64,000 nt of DNA from Enterobacter sp. JBIWA008 (GTDB taxonomy: Bacteria; Pseudomonadota; Gammaproteobacteria; Enterobacterales; Enterobacteriaceae), in the NCBI RefSeq assembly GCF_019968765.1, contig NZ_CP074149.1, forward strand, positions 2,170,001 through 2,234,000, written 5' to 3'. Shown here one piece after another: positions 10,007 through 19,782 of the stretch. How positions within the stretch are numbered: position 1 is the first letter of the stretch; every line of letters begins with the position of its first letter. The notes beneath the pieces are model-generated. The model was not told the origin of the DNA, searched no databases, and saw only the letters and a program-made list of their open reading frames with translations. A program made the translations under genes and the position numbers.

Positions 10007-12028
10007 TTAATCCTCGTTAACTGCTTGCTGTGCGGCTTTCTTCGCCTGAACGCGCGCAATGGCGGCGGCGACGGCGGCCTTGCGCGGGTCATCGTTGGCG
10101 ACCTGCGGCTGTTCTTCCTGCTGCGCTGCCTTACGGGCTTTGGCGCGTGCAATTGCCGCTTCGACGGCGGCTTTGCGCGGATCGACCGGTGCTTCAGGTT
10201 CTACCGCAGGAGCCTGCTGCGCTGCTTTGCGCGCTTTGGCACGGGCAATCGCCGCTTCGACGGCCGCTTTGCGTGGATCGACCGCATCCTGCTCGACGAC
10301 TACCTGCTGCTCACCGGCTTTGCGGGCTTTGGCCCGGGCTATTGCCGCTTCAACGGCGGCTTTGCGCGGATCGATCTCAGCATCTGCCTGGACCGTTTGC
10401 GCCTTTTCAGCCTGACGGGCGCGCGCTGCGGCCTTACGCGCTTCACGCGCGGCAATCGCTTCGCTGTTATCAGGTTTCTCACCCGCTGGGATCACCACAG
10501 GCTGTGCCGCGGTCGCTTTTTTCTCGCGAACGCGGGCCAGTGCGGCGTTGATCGCTTCCTGATCTTTCCCGGCAGGCTGAACGGCGGCCTGCTTATGGCG
10601 TTCCTGACGGGCGATTTTTTCGCGCTCCAGTCGCGCCTGACGCGCTTCGAAGCGTGCCTTGGCTTCCGCAGCGCGTTTTTCTTCCATGGAGATGGCATAA
10701 ATCTCGGCCTTCTCCTGACGGAAGTATTGCACCAGCGGAATGTTGCTTGGGCAAACCCAGGCGCAGGCACCGCATTCAATGCAGTCGGCCAGGTTATGGG
10801 CTTTTGCCTTATCGTGCAGCTGGCCTTTGCTATACCAGTACAGCTGCTGCGGAAGCAGATCCGCCGGGCAGGCGTCGGCACAGGCGCTGCAGCGAATACA
10901 GCCTTTCTCTTCCTGCTCTTCACCCATTTCGGTTGGGGAAGGGGCGAGCAAACAGTTAGTGATTTTGACTACCGGAACGTCCAGCCATGGCAGGGTAAAG
11001 CCCATCAACGGGCCACCCATGATCACCATCTGGTCGCTGGCCGGGCAAAATTCAGCCTGTTCCAGCAGATGGCGCACCGGCGTACCCAGGCGCGCCCAGA
11101 CGTTGCCCGGTCGGGAAACCGACTCGCCGGTCAGCGTCACTACGCGTTCGGTCAACGGCTCACCGTCAATCACCGCGCGTTTCACCGCATAGGCGGTACC
11201 GACGTTTTGCATCAGCACGCCGATATCCGAAGAGCGTCCGCCGTGCGGGACCTGCTTCCCGGTGAGAATTTGCGTCAGCTGTTTTGCGCCGCCAGAAGGG
11301 TACTTGGTCGGGATAACGCGCAGGCTAATATCGTGACTGCCCGCCAGCACGGCGCGCAGCATCGAGATAGCCTGTGGTTTATTGTATTCAATCCCAATCA
11401 GCACTTCCCGCGGCTGCAGAATGTGCGCCAGGATGCGGATGCCTTCCACCACCTGAGCGGCGCAATCCTGCATCAGACGATCGTCTGCGGTGATATACGG
11501 CTCGCACTCGGCGGCATTGATAATCAGCGTCTGAATGTTATCGCCGCCGCCGCGCAGCTTGACGCCGGTCGGGAAGCCCGCGCCACCCAGACCTGCAACG
11601 CCGAACTGATGAATTCTTTCGATAAGCGCTTCGCGGCTGCGGGAGCGGTAGTCGCTCCAGCCGTCACGGTCGATCCAGCGGTCTTCGCCGTCGGCTTCAA
11701 TAATCACGCTCAGCTCTGACAGCGCGGACGGATGAGCCACCGTATGAGGGGCAATCGCCACCACTTTACCGGAGGTGGGGGCGTGTATCGGCAGCATACG
11801 TCCACGGCCAAAGGTCAGCGGCTGACCGCGGAGAACCGTATCGCCTTCTTTCACGCACAGCTCGCCCTCAGCGCCAATATGCTGCTTGAGGGGCATGACG
11901 TAACGCGTCGCCAGCGGAATTTGACGCAGCGGCGTGCCGTTGGACTGGGTTTTCATCTCTGGCGGATGGATACCGCCGTCAAAGTCCCAAATCTTCTCTT
12001 TTCTGAAAGCAGAAAATAACTTAAGCAT
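10007..12028 (-). CDS. rsxC: Rsx electron transport complex subunit C (iron-sulfur flavoprotein-like)
   Basis: RsxC is the cytoplasmic, NADH-dehydrogenase-like subunit of the Rsx complex. The ATG at 12028 gives 673 residues ([16 protein letters not shown]); the in-frame extension beyond it lies inside rsxB. The NuoF-like region holds [15 protein letters not shown] for nucleotide binding. Two 4Fe-4S motifs follow: [12 protein letters not shown] and [12 protein letters not shown]. The last 200 residues are Ala/Lys/Arg-rich and include four copies of a unit starting [18 protein letters not shown]. Copy number of this tail varies between enterobacteria. The start overlaps the rsxB stop by eight bases. 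Confidence 0.96.
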   Translation of the reverse strand: MLKLFSAFRKEKIWDFDGGIHPPEMKTQSNGTPLRQIPLATRYVMPLKQHIGAEGELCVKEGDTVLRGQPLTFGRGRMLPIHAPTSGKVVAIAPHTVAHPSALSELSVIIEADGEDRWIDRDGWSDYRSRSREALIERIHQFGVAGLGGAGFPTGVKLRGGGDNIQTLIINAAECEPYITADDRLMQDCAAQVVEGIRILAHILQPREVLIGIEYNKPQAISMLRAVLAGSHDISLRVIPTKYPSGGAKQLTQILTGKQVPHGGRSSDIGVLMQNVGTAYAVKRAVIDGEPLTERVVTLTGESVSRPGNVWARLGTPVRHLLEQAEFCPASDQMVIMGGPLMGFTLPWLDVPVVKITNCLLAPSPTEMGEEQEEKGCIRCSACADACPADLLPQQLYWYSKGQLHDKAKAHNLADCIECGACAWVCPSNIPLVQYFRQEKAEIYAISMEEKRAAEAKARFEARQARLEREKIARQERHKQAAVQPAGKDQEAINAALARVREKKATAAQPVVIPAGEKPDNSEAIAAREARKAAARARQAEKAQTVQADAEIDPRKAAVEAAIARAKARKAGEQQVVVEQDAVDPRKAAVEAAIARAKARKAAQQAPAVEPEAPVDPRKAAVEAAIARAKARKAAQQEEQPQVANDDPRKAAVAAAIARVQAKKAAQQAVNED
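10020..10385 (-). repeat. Tandem repeats in the rsxC 3' end
   Basis: Four in-frame copies of a unit of about 31 residues, each starting DPRK and containing [14 protein letters not shown] (the last copy has AIARVQAKK). Linkers between copies differ. At the DNA level the copies share long near-identical stretches, a substrate for slippage or recombination. Confidence 0.85.
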
Positions 12029-12599
12029 GTTGTTCCACAGGAATGATGCGAACCGGAATGGTTTGAAGATCCCACTTCCAGCTTTCGGTAGTCGTTTCAA
12101 CCGGGCGCAGCTCAATACATTGCGTCGGGCAGGGGGCAACGCAGAGGTTACAGCCGGTGCACAGATCCGCCACAACGGTGTGCATGGCGCGGGTGGCGCC
12201 AACAATGGCGTCAACCGGGCAGGCCTGAATACATTTGGTGCAGCCGATGCAGTTGGCCTCGTCGATCACGGCCAGGGCACGGACCGGTTCCTGCACCTCC
12301 GCATCGCCATCCACGGGCTGCGGATCAACGTTAAGCAGGGCCGCAATTTTCAGCATCACCGCTTCGCCGCCGGGGGCGCAGCGGTTAATTTTTTCACCCT
12401 GAATCCCTACCGCTTCAGCGTAGGGACGGCAGCCCGGGTAGCCGCACTGCCCGCACTGGCTTTGCGGCAAAAGCTCATCAATTTTTTCAACGACAGGATC
12501 GTCCTCTACCGCGAAACGGCGGGAGGCGCAACCCAGGATAAGGCCAAACACCAACCCCAGGACGCTGATAGAGGCGATGGCAATCCAGATAGCATTCAT
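12021..12599 (-). CDS. rsxB: Rsx electron transport complex subunit B (ferredoxin-like)
   Basis: RsxB carries iron-sulfur clusters that pass electrons within the Rsx complex. The 192-residue product has an N-terminal membrane helix (about residues 4-24), then a four-Cys cluster domain ([15 protein letters not shown]) and two 4Fe-4S motifs, [16 protein letters not shown] and [16 protein letters not shown]. Its ATG overlaps the rsxA stop by one base (TAATG), and its end overlaps rsxC by eight bases, so the three genes are tightly coupled. Confidence 0.97.
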   Translation of the reverse strand: MNAIWIAIASISVLGLVFGLILGCASRRFAVEDDPVVEKIDELLPQSQCGQCGYPGCRPYAEAVGIQGEKINRCAPGGEAVMLKIAALLNVDPQPVDGDAEVQEPVRALAVIDEANCIGCTKCIQACPVDAIVGATRAMHTVVADLCTGCNLCVAPCPTQCIELRPVETTTESWKWDLQTIPVRIIPVEQHA

Positions 12600-13180
12600 T
12601 ACAACTTCACCAGACCACTAAAGCCCATAAAGGCCAGAGACATTAAACCCGCGGTCACCAGCGCAATCGCGTTACCGCGGAAGGGCGCAGGGATATCCGC
12701 TGCCGCCAGACGCTCGCGAATCGAGGCGAACAGGACCATAACAAGTGAGAAACCGACGGCGGCGGAAAAACCGTACAGCGCCGACTGCATAAAGTTATGG
12801 CCAAGGTTGATGTTAAGCAGCGCAACGCCGAGAACGGCGCAGTTGGTGGTGATCAGCGGCAGGAATATACCCAGCAGGCGATAGAGGGCCGGGCTGGTTT
12901 TACGCACCACCATTTCAGTAAATTGCACAACAACCGCAATGACCAGAATAAAAGCCAGCGTACGAAGATAGATTAAGCCCAGCGGGATAAGGATCCAGGT
13001 ATCAATCAACCACGCGCAGATGGACGCTAGCGTCATCACGAAGGTCGTTGCCAGCCCCATGCCCATCGCCGTTTCCAGCTTTTTGGACACACCCATAAAC
13101 GGACACAGACCAAGGAACTTCACCAGAACGAAGTTGTTAACCAGCACGGTGCCGACAAAGAGCAGTAAGTAATCGGTCAT
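12599..13180 (-). CDS. rsxA: Rsx electron transport complex subunit A
   Basis: RsxA is the first gene of the rsxABCDGE-nth operon and a polytopic inner-membrane subunit. The product is 193 residues with about six membrane helices, starting [20 protein letters not shown]. The signature [20 protein letters not shown] and the segment [14 protein letters not shown], with a membrane cysteine equivalent to that of RsxE, are present. The operon has no gap larger than ten bases between rsxA and nth. Confidence 0.97.
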   Translation of the reverse strand: MTDYLLLFVGTVLVNNFVLVKFLGLCPFMGVSKKLETAMGMGLATTFVMTLASICAWLIDTWILIPLGLIYLRTLAFILVIAVVVQFTEMVVRKTSPALYRLLGIFLPLITTNCAVLGVALLNINLGHNFMQSALYGFSAAVGFSLVMVLFASIRERLAAADIPAPFRGNAIALVTAGLMSLAFMGFSGLVKL

Positions 13181-13256
13181 TATTTAGCCTGAAATAAAAA
13201 AGCCGCCTATTATCGGACAAACTCACGCAGGCGACAACAGGTTATCTGTAGGGTTA

Positions 13257-13697
13257 TTACGGGTTCACGAAGGTGTTTTTTACCCGCGTCGAACGCTTGA
13301 AATAGGGGACCAGCAGCGCGGCGGCCAGTAACGGGAAAAGCAGCTGACGAACGGCCAGAGCGTCTGATACGGGCGAAAAAGCAAACGCTTTAACCGCCAG
13401 CAGAACCGAAATCAGCAGCCAGATGATGTAGTGCTTAGGCACACTCTTGCGGCGCTTAAAGAAGGCAATGGTCAGCCACAGGGTGTAGTACCACATTCCA
13501 ATCGCGAAAACGAACGACACAAACCACATCGCAATATTCAGCACGCTTTGCGACATCAGGGTCTGGATAGCGTGAGGGGTAATCAGTGCGGTGGTATACA
13601 GCAGCAGCGCAAGTGATGCGCTTAATAATGCAACCAGCAGCCATGCCAGTGGGGCGATTAACCAGCCTCCAATGCGATCTCCAGGCGTTGCGGTCAT
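13257..13697 (-). CDS. ydgK: DUF2569 inner-membrane protein YdgK
   Basis: A 146-residue membrane protein of unknown function with four predicted helices (about 12-35, 55-80, 92-112, 118-136). The ATG at 13697 is chosen because GGGAGAG lies just before it; the upstream ATG at 13709 has no ribosome site and its first codons contain that sequence. It matches the E. coli YdgK ending (YFKRSTRVKNTFVNP). It lies directly upstream of rsxA on the same strand, 76 bases away, as in E. coli, and could be cotranscribed with the rsx genes. Confidence 0.9.
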   Translation of the reverse strand: MTATPGDRIGGWLIAPLAWLLVALLSASLALLLYTTALITPHAIQTLMSQSVLNIAMWFVSFVFAIGMWYYTLWLTIAFFKRRKSVPKHYIIWLLISVLLAVKAFAFSPVSDALAVRQLLFPLLAAALLVPYFKRSTRVKNTFVNP

Positions 13698-13783
13698 GAA
13701 CTCTCCCATAATCTGCGCGAAATGTTGTACAGCCAGTTTGCAGGGCGGAGAGTATATAACATTTCGCGCGGATGGCTACTTTC

Positions 13784-13999
13784 TTATAAAACGTAACGCC
13801 ATACGGACTTAGGCACTTCACCCACGTTGAACAAACGACCACCGGAAACCAGCTCCGCACGGCGATGGTCAGCGGCGCGATACATATTAATGATGTCCTG
13901 ATTATCAGACAGGGTGTAGTTCAGATGGTCAAACAGTTTTTCCAGGCTCTCAAGCGAATTGATCTTGCGAAATTTTAATAAATAGTCCTGAACTGTCAT
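13784..13999 (-). CDS. cnu: OriC-binding nucleoid-associated protein, Hha/YmoA family
   Basis: Cnu (YdgT) is a 71-residue Hha-family protein that partners H-NS and StpA to silence AT-rich DNA, and in E. coli binds oriC. Nearly all residues match the E. coli protein ([31 protein letters not shown]). It is all-helical with no DNA-binding domain of its own. It is followed by ydgK. An 8 bp hairpin and the blr gene lie upstream. Confidence 0.96.
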   Translation of the reverse strand: MTVQDYLLKFRKINSLESLEKLFDHLNYTLSDNQDIINMYRAADHRRAELVSGGRLFNVGEVPKSVWRYVL

Positions 14000-14131
14000 A
14001 TTAATAAGTTTCCATATAAAAGTGAGTAATACCAGTTAAGGTAATTCGTTCGAATAATAAACGGATTAATAAAGACGTAAACAGCACACTCAGGTAATGC
14101 GACGAAATTAGGAGTTTTCTTTGCTGAAATT

Positions 14132-14151
14132 CAGGCATCAGACGATGCCTG
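14132..14151 (-). promoter_or_regulatory. Hairpin between blr and cnu
   Basis: CAGGCATC and GATGCCTG pair perfectly with an AGAC loop. No T-run follows on either strand. It may be a processing or pausing site in a blr-cnu transcript. Confidence 0.35.
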
Positions 14152-14230
14152 GAAGAGAAGGTTAACCGTGTTCACCAGGGCTGGCAATACGTAACTGACA
14201 TATTATGTCACTCTTTATTGCAGTAACCGG

Positions 14231-14368
14231 TTACTTAGGTTGGGCGACCGTGACAGGCTCCGGCGGCTGGTAGTTATCGATATGGCTGGCAACGCCCAGC
14301 AAAATGACCGAAACCCCAAGGACAATCCATCCCGCTAATTCAATGATTCGATTAATAATTGACGTCAT
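14231..14368 (-). CDS. blr: Small divisome membrane protein Blr
   Basis: Blr is a tiny single-pass membrane protein that joins the divisome and affects beta-lactam sensitivity in E. coli. The 45-residue product contains ELAGWIVL and VILLGVASHIDNYQPPE, which match E. coli Blr closely; one membrane helix covers about residues 10-27. The start is uncertain. ATG at 14368 gives MTSIINRIIELAG; an in-frame ATG at 14392 would add eight residues; the E. coli protein begins near the INR. No good ribosome site is seen for any. It is divergent from ydgJ and upstream of cnu. Confidence 0.88.
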   Translation of the reverse strand: MTSIINRIIELAGWIVLGVSVILLGVASHIDNYQPPEPVTVAQPK

Positions 14369-14599
14369 GATTCGTAGTTGTACTTTATCCATAAATACAG
14401 GTCGCAGATGTTACAGCGACGATTCCCCGACGGCAAGCGCTTTGGGAACGGTTCCCTTAAACAAAATCAGTAGGTTAATACTATGTAACAAAAACACCCC
14501 GTATAACCTGCTATTTTAAGTCATATGGAACATTATTAATCTGTGGTAATACCAGGCTAGCCAGTGTGAAATAAGAACGTCATATAAGAGGATGGCACT

Positions 14600-15640
14600 A
14601 TGAGTGATAATTTCCGCGTTGGGCTTATAGGTTACGGGTATGCGAGCAAAACGTTTCATGCGCCTCTGATAGCCGGGACGCCGGGGATGGCGCTGGCGGC
14701 GGTATCCAGCAGCGATGCCGCTAAAGTCCATGCCGACTGGCCCTCCGTGCCGGTTGTCTCTGAACCTAAACACCTTTTCAACGATCCGAATATTGATTTA
14801 ATCGTTATACCCACGCCGAACGACACCCACTTTCCGCTGGCAAAGGCCGCGCTTGAAGCCGGTAAGCACGTGGTTGTCGATAAGCCCTTTACCGTCACGC
14901 TGTCTCAGGCTCGCGAACTGGATGCGCTGGCAAAGAGTCTGGGCAGGCTGCTGTCGGTTTTCCATAACCGCCGCTGGGACAGCGATTTTCTGACGGTAAA
15001 ACGGCTTCTCGGTGAAGGCACTCTAGGGGAGATCCTCTTTTTTGAGTCGCACTTTGACCGGTTCCGCCCGCAGATACGAAACCGCTGGCGCGAGCAGGCC
15101 GGTCCGGGCAGCGGTATCTGGTACGATTTAGCCCCGCATCTGCTGGATCAGGCCGTCAATCTTTTTGGTCTGCCGGTGAGCATGACTGTCGATCTGGCCC
15201 AGCTCAGGCCCGGGGCGCAGACGACCGATTACTTCCACGCGGTGCTCAGCTACCCGCAGCGACGGATTGTGCTTCACGGCACGATGGTCGCGGCCGCGGA
15301 ATCGGCCCGCTATATTATTCACGGCACGCGCGGGAGCTACGTGAAGTTTGGCCTCGATCCGCAGGAGGACCGGCTGAAAAGCGGTGAGCGTCTGCCGCAG
15401 GAAGACTGGGGCTATGACATGCGCGACGGCGTCGTCACGCGGGTGGAAGGCGAGGAACTGGTCGAGGAGACCTTGCTGACGATCCCGGGTAACTATCCTG
15501 CCTATTATGCAGCTATCCGCGATGCTTTGAACGGCACGGGCGAAAATCCGGTTCCGGCCAGCCAGGCGATTCAGATTATGGAGCTGATTGAGCTGGGTAT
15601 TGAATCTGCCAAACATCGCGCCACGCTCTGTCTGGCATAA
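14600..15640 (+). CDS. ydgJ: Gfo/Idh/MocA family oxidoreductase YdgJ
   Basis: A predicted NAD(P)-dependent sugar or polyol dehydrogenase with unknown substrate. The 346-residue product has an N-terminal Rossmann fold (VGLIGYGYASKTFHAPLI, about residues 6-23) and the EKP-type motif DKPFTVTL near residue 94, whose Lys is catalytic in the family. The C-terminal half is the usual open beta-sheet domain. AGAGGATGG precedes the ATG. It is divergent from blr and ends before a REP element. Confidence 0.9.
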   Translation: MSDNFRVGLIGYGYASKTFHAPLIAGTPGMALAAVSSSDAAKVHADWPSVPVVSEPKHLFNDPNIDLIVIPTPNDTHFPLAKAALEAGKHVVVDKPFTVTLSQARELDALAKSLGRLLSVFHNRRWDSDFLTVKRLLGEGTLGEILFFESHFDRFRPQIRNRWREQAGPGSGIWYDLAPHLLDQAVNLFGLPVSMTVDLAQLRPGAQTTDYFHAVLSYPQRRIVLHGTMVAAAESARYIIHGTRGSYVKFGLDPQEDRLKSGERLPQEDWGYDMRDGVVTRVEGEELVEETLLTIPGNYPAYYAAIRDALNGTGENPVPASQAIQIMELIELGIESAKHRATLCLA

Positions 15641-15655
15641 GTTTTTGACGTTGTT

Positions 15656-15687
15656 GTAGGCCGGGTAAGCGCAGCGCCACCCGGCAA
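15656..15687. repeat. REP-like palindrome after ydgJ
   Basis: GTAGGCCGGGT and ACCCGGC flank AAGCGCAGCGCC. It lies between the convergent ydgJ and add genes and matches the element after pdxY. Confidence 0.85.
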
Positions 15688-15693
15688 AAGGGT

Positions 15694-16695
15694 TTACGCG
15701 GTTGCCACCTTATCCCGCAGCGCCTGCTTCTCAGCAGGCGTCAGGAAGGCGATCTCCAGCCCGTTGATCTGCGCCTGACGGATCTGCTCGCGGCTCAGAC
15801 CCGCCTGCGGTGCGGCGATGTTGTATTCGTGGATGATATCCACGCCCTGTACCGCCGGATCGTCAGTGTTCAGTGAGGCCAGCACGCCGTGCTCGAGGAA
15901 CGTTTTCAGCGGATGATGCGCCAGCGTTGCGACGGTGCTGGTCTGAATGTTAGACGTCAGGCACGACTCAATTCCGATACGCTGCTCCGCCAGGAAATCC
16001 ATCAGGGCGCGATCTTCTACCGCCTTCACGCCGTGACCGATACGCTCGGCGCCCAGCTCGCGGATGGCCTGCCAGATGCTTTCCGGGCCAGCTGCTTCAC
16101 CCGCATGCACGGTAATGTGCCAGCCGGCATCGCGCGCGCGGTTGAAGTGGGAGAGAAACAGACTGCCCGGGAAGCCAAGCTCGTCACCGGCGAGATCGAC
16201 AGCGGTGATGGCATCGCGATGGGCCAGCAGCGCTTCCAGCTCCTGCAGGCAGGCGGCTTCGCCGAAGGTACGGCTCATGATGCCAATCAGGCGGGCCTGA
16301 ACATCGAAGGTTTTGCACCCTTCGCGCACCCCTTCAATGACGGCTTCCACCACGCCTGCAACGGGCAGGCTGTGGGTCATCGCCATGTAGCCCGGCGAGA
16401 AGCGCAGCTCGACGTAATGCAGGCCGTTACGGGCCGCATCTTCAATGTTCTCAAACGCCACGCGGCGGCAGGCATCCAGCGAGGCCAGCATCTTCACGCC
16501 CCAGTCGAGTTTACTCAGGAAGCTGACCAGGTCCGGCTCATTAGAGGTCACCTGAACGTGAGGGATCAGCGATTCAAGCGTCTGCGCAGGAAGCGTTAAA
16601 TTGAACTGGCGGCCAAGATCGAGGATGGTTTGGGCACGAATGTTACCGTCAAGGTGACGATGAATATCAGTTAAAGGCAGGCGTGTATCAATCAT
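15694..16695 (-). CDS. add: Adenosine deaminase
   Basis: Add hydrolyses adenosine and deoxyadenosine to inosine forms in purine salvage. The product has 333 residues, the E. coli length. Zinc ligands His12 and His14 lie in DIHRHLDGN; the catalytic segments [10 protein letters not shown] and ERIGHGVKA follow, and the metal Asp lies in [11 protein letters not shown]. It lies downstream of malY on the same strand, separated by a 96-base gap that holds an inverted repeat. Confidence 0.97.
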   Translation of the reverse strand: MIDTRLPLTDIHRHLDGNIRAQTILDLGRQFNLTLPAQTLESLIPHVQVTSNEPDLVSFLSKLDWGVKMLASLDACRRVAFENIEDAARNGLHYVELRFSPGYMAMTHSLPVAGVVEAVIEGVREGCKTFDVQARLIGIMSRTFGEAACLQELEALLAHRDAITAVDLAGDELGFPGSLFLSHFNRARDAGWHITVHAGEAAGPESIWQAIRELGAERIGHGVKAVEDRALMDFLAEQRIGIESCLTSNIQTSTVATLAHHPLKTFLEHGVLASLNTDDPAVQGVDIIHEYNIAAPQAGLSREQIRQAQINGLEIAFLTPAEKQALRDKVATA

Positions 16696-16757
16696 GGTCG
16701 CACTCTTTTCTGGTTAAAGTGCGCCATATTATAAAAACAAAACGGGGTAAAAAGCTA

Positions 16758-16787
16758 TTTGCGCAAGGGAATATTCCGTTGCGCAAA
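16758..16787 (-). terminator. Long inverted repeat after malY
   Basis: TTTGCGCAA (16758-16766) and TTGCGCAAA (16779-16787) form a 9 bp stem, and the centre contains a second palindrome, GGAATATTCC. On the minus strand the stem is followed by TAGCTTTTTA, so it may end malXY transcripts before add. Confidence 0.55.
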
Positions 16788-16791
16788 TTGA

Positions 16792-17964
16792 TTACAGGAG
16801 TGCGTTAATCCCGGCGATGAGGCGTTGAACGCCTTGTTCCAGCTTGCTGCGCGGAGAGCCTGCGTTCAGGCGAACAAAGCCGTTTCCCTCTTTGCCGTAG
16901 GTATATCCCGGCATAATGGCGACTTTTTGCTGTTCGATCAGCACTTTTTGCAGCGCCCGATCGTCAATGTTCAGCGGGCGCAGGTCAATCCAGGCCAGGT
17001 AGGTCGCTTCGGGCGGCTGCCAGTTCAGTTTCGGAAAAGCGCGGTTTACTTCCTGCGCGATATACAACAAATTCTCTTCCAGATACCCCCGCAGGGCATC
17101 CAGCCACGGCGCTCCCTGCTGATAGGCGGCGATATGCGCCGTCAGCGCCAGAACGGAAGGGGAAGAGAGTCCGTCCCGACCTTTTAGCGCGCTGAGGTAA
17201 CCGTTACGGCTCTCTTCATCGCCAATCAGGCCGTAAGCGCCCGTCAGCGCCGGAATATTAAAGCTTTTCGAGCCGGAGGTGAGAAGCGCCCATTTGCCGC
17301 GCGCCACCTCGTTCCACGGCGTGTGGCGATGCTCACTCCACACCATATCCATATGTATTTCATCGCTGATCACCGCCACGTCATAGCGTGCGCACAGCCC
17401 CGCCATCTGCGTCAATTCCTCCCGCGTCCAGACCTTGCCGGTCGGGTTTTGCGGGCTGCACAGCAGCAAAATTTTGTTTTCAGGTTTCGCGAGTGCCGCT
17501 TCTAACGCAGCCATATTTCCCTGCCAGCCTGCGGCATGCTTTTCCATCTCCACGGGCACCACATGACGCGCATTCCCTTCAATAGCTTTGTAAAACGCGT
17601 CGTATGCCGGGGTGTGAACCACTACGCCGTCGCCGGGGTTTGACCAGAGACGAATCAACTCTGACACCATGTAGATAACGGAAGGACCATAAACGACGGA
17701 TTCCGTATCAATCTGGCTGTTAAAGCGCTGCTGGAACCAGTGCGCGACGGCGGCGAGAAACTCATCGTTCTTCCAGCGGCTGTAGCCCAACACTCCGTGA
17801 TTAATGCGCTGATGAAGCGCGTCGGTAATGCAGGGCGCGGTGGCGAAATCCATATCAGATATGGTGAAGGGCAGCAGATCGGCCGCACCAAAGCGGTCGG
17901 CGACGTAGTCCCACTGCGTACACCAGGTGCCGTGTCGATCCACGACGGTAGAAAAATCAAACAT
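16792..17964 (-). CDS. malY: MalY aminotransferase-like cystathionine beta-lyase
   Basis: MalY is a PLP enzyme with beta C-S lyase activity that, in E. coli, also binds and inhibits the activator MalT. The 390-residue product is full length. The PLP Lys233 is in LTSGSKSFNIPALTG, with the PLP-binding Asp in VISDEIHMDMVW and the SPQNPTGKVWT motif before it. It follows malX on the minus strand; the 48-base junction has a terminator-like hairpin that may lower its expression. MalI should control it with malX. Confidence 0.95.
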   Translation of the reverse strand: MFDFSTVVDRHGTWCTQWDYVADRFGAADLLPFTISDMDFATAPCITDALHQRINHGVLGYSRWKNDEFLAAVAHWFQQRFNSQIDTESVVYGPSVIYMVSELIRLWSNPGDGVVVHTPAYDAFYKAIEGNARHVVPVEMEKHAAGWQGNMAALEAALAKPENKILLLCSPQNPTGKVWTREELTQMAGLCARYDVAVISDEIHMDMVWSEHRHTPWNEVARGKWALLTSGSKSFNIPALTGAYGLIGDEESRNGYLSALKGRDGLSSPSVLALTAHIAAYQQGAPWLDALRGYLEENLLYIAQEVNRAFPKLNWQPPEATYLAWIDLRPLNIDDRALQKVLIEQQKVAIMPGYTYGKEGNGFVRLNAGSPRSKLEQGVQRLIAGINALL

Positions 17965-17982
17965 GACGTGAGTCCTTAAAGT

Positions 17983-18004
17983 AAAACCCCCTCATGAGAG
18001 GGGG
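17983..18004 (-). terminator. Intercistronic hairpin between malX and malY
   Basis: On the minus strand CCCCCTC-TCAT-GAGGGGG is followed by TTTTAC. It has a strong stem but a short T-run and lies within the malXY operon, so partial termination is likely. Confidence 0.65.
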
Positions 18005-18012
18005 CTGAGGCA

Positions 18013-19605
18013 TCAGGCTTCAACTGTTCGCATCAGGGTTGCCAGCTCATCCTTCACCGACTGTACCTGCGGGCCGATAACCACCTGCAAATTGTGCTGA
18101 TTTAACTGTACCACGCCGATGGCCCGGTTGGCTTTCAGGGCGTTGGTATCCACTTTTGACATATCCGCCACCGACAGACGCAGGCGGGTAATGCAGTTAT
18201 CCAGCGAGGTGATGTTATCCGCGCCGCCCAGCGCCGCCAGAATGGCAGGGGTGTTATAGCCGGATTTGCCCACGGTCCCGGCAACCGCCTGTTCAACGCT
18301 GCTCGCCGTATCGGTATCGCGGCCAGGCGTTTTGAGATTAAAGCGGGTGATGGCGAAGCGGAAGATGCCGTAGTAAACCGCAAACCAGATAGCCGCCACG
18401 ACCGGCACCAGGTACCACTTGGTGGACAAACCGTGCAGGATCCCGAACACCACGAAGTCGATCACGTTGCCGTCGGTGTTGCCGATGGTCACGCCGAGCA
18501 CTGCCATCACGGTAAAGCCCAGACCGGTCAGCACGGCGTGGATGAGGTACAGCACCGGTGCGACGAACAGGAACAGGAATTCGATTGGCTCGGTCGTACC
18601 GCCCACGACGCAGGCAATCACGCCGGAAATCAGCAGGCCTTTAATTTTATGACGGTTTTCCGGGCGCGCGCAGTGGTACATCGCCAGCGCGGCACCCGGC
18701 AGGCCGCCGAGGAAGGCAGGCATTTTACCCTGGGACAGGAAGCGGGTGGCGCTTTCCGAGAAGCCGTGGGTAGTCGGGCAGCTCAGCTGCGCCTGGAAGA
18801 TGGTCAGCGCACCGCTCACATCGTGACCGCACACCTCCATGGTGCCGCCCGCTTCGGTGAAGCGAATCAGAGCCACCAGGATATGCTGCAGGCCAAACGG
18901 CAGCAGCAGACGCTCGCCGGTGCCGAAGATCATCGGACCAAAATCTCCCGCGCCGTTGATGATGCGGCCAATGCCGTTGATGCCCATCGCAAAGACCGGC
19001 CAGATTAGCGGGATGATTAAACCGAACAGGCCCATGACCACCAGGGTAACAATCGGCACGAAGCGGGTACCGCCGAAGAAGGCCAGGGCATCCGGCAGCC
19101 GGATATTATGGAAGCGCTCGTGCAGCATCCAGATAATGACCCCGGCGATCACCGCGCCGAGGATCCCGGTATCAATAGACTGGATACCAATCACGCTCTG
19201 AATGTTGTTGGCTTTCAGCACGGCAGCGTCGGTGGTCGGCAAAATGCCTTTCGCGGTCAGCCAGAAGTTAACCGCCAGGTTCATCACGGCGTAACCCACA
19301 AAGCCGGCAAACGCCGCGACGCCTTTGTTTTCGCGCGCCAGGCCCAGCGGGATAGCGATACAGAACATCACGGGCAGGAAGCTAAACGCAAAGGAGCCAA
19401 CTTTACTCATCCAGATGAAGATCGCCTGCAGCACCGGGGTACCGAGGAACGGGATCAGCGTGATGACGTCTTTACTGCTCAGCGAGCTGCCGATCCCAAG
19501 CATGATCCCGCAGAACGAGAGGAGTGCCACGGGCAGCATAAAGGTTTTACCCAGTTGCTGGAAAAATTCCCACAGCGATATTTTTTGTGCTGCTTTCGCC
19601 GTCAT
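18013..19605 (-). CDS. malX: PTS EIICB component MalX (maltose/glucose type)
   Basis: MalX is a sugar phosphotransferase permease of the glucose family. The 530-residue product has an EIIC domain of about ten membrane helices (about 1-400) and a C-terminal EIIB domain with the phospho-acceptor cysteine in DNCITRLRLSV. The EIIC sugar loop includes GGTTEPIEFLFLFVAP. A linker of about 30 residues joins them. MalI operators and a CRP-like site lie upstream. In E. coli it can carry glucose and maltose, but its natural substrate is not clear. Confidence 0.95.
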   Translation of the reverse strand: MTAKAAQKISLWEFFQQLGKTFMLPVALLSFCGIMLGIGSSLSSKDVITLIPFLGTPVLQAIFIWMSKVGSFAFSFLPVMFCIAIPLGLARENKGVAAFAGFVGYAVMNLAVNFWLTAKGILPTTDAAVLKANNIQSVIGIQSIDTGILGAVIAGVIIWMLHERFHNIRLPDALAFFGGTRFVPIVTLVVMGLFGLIIPLIWPVFAMGINGIGRIINGAGDFGPMIFGTGERLLLPFGLQHILVALIRFTEAGGTMEVCGHDVSGALTIFQAQLSCPTTHGFSESATRFLSQGKMPAFLGGLPGAALAMYHCARPENRHKIKGLLISGVIACVVGGTTEPIEFLFLFVAPVLYLIHAVLTGLGFTVMAVLGVTIGNTDGNVIDFVVFGILHGLSTKWYLVPVVAAIWFAVYYGIFRFAITRFNLKTPGRDTDTASSVEQAVAGTVGKSGYNTPAILAALGGADNITSLDNCITRLRLSVADMSKVDTNALKANRAIGVVQLNQHNLQVVIGPQVQSVKDELATLMRTVEA

Positions 19606-19658
19606 AAAACGACTCCTTTATTGTTAAAATCAGTTTGTCTGCTTCAATGCTGCGAGAA

Positions 19659-19674
19659 GATAAAACGTTTTATC
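19659..19674. promoter_or_regulatory. MalI operator 1 (malX side)
   Basis: GATAAAACGTTTTATC is a perfect 16 bp palindrome of the LacI/GalR type and equals the E. coli MalI operator as I recall it. It lies about 54 bases before the malX start. Confidence 0.9.
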
Positions 19675-19683
19675 AAAGTTTAG

Positions 19684-19699
19684 TGCGCGCTAAATCACA
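19684..19699. promoter_or_regulatory. Candidate CRP site between malX and malI
   Basis: TGCGCGCTAAATCACA has a perfect TCACA half and a poor other half. Its place between the MalI operators fits the known CRP control of malXY in E. coli. Confidence 0.5.
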
Positions 19700-19737
19700 T
19701 TCTCAGGCTTTGACTGGTAGTATAAAGATAACGTATT

Positions 19738-19753
19738 GATAAAACGTTTTACC
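19738..19753. promoter_or_regulatory. MalI operator 2 (malI side)
   Basis: GATAAAACGTTTTACC differs from the first operator by one base in its last half. It lies 30 bases before the malI start and should mediate autorepression. Confidence 0.88.
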
Positions 19754-19782
19754 GATCTCATTTCAGGGAGTCACGCCGACAC

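Noticed and set aside
9188..11719. 843-codon plus-strand ORF across rsxD and rsxC
   Set aside because: It is antisense to the well-conserved rsxC and rsxD frames; its length comes from the GC-rich repeat tail and it has no family features.
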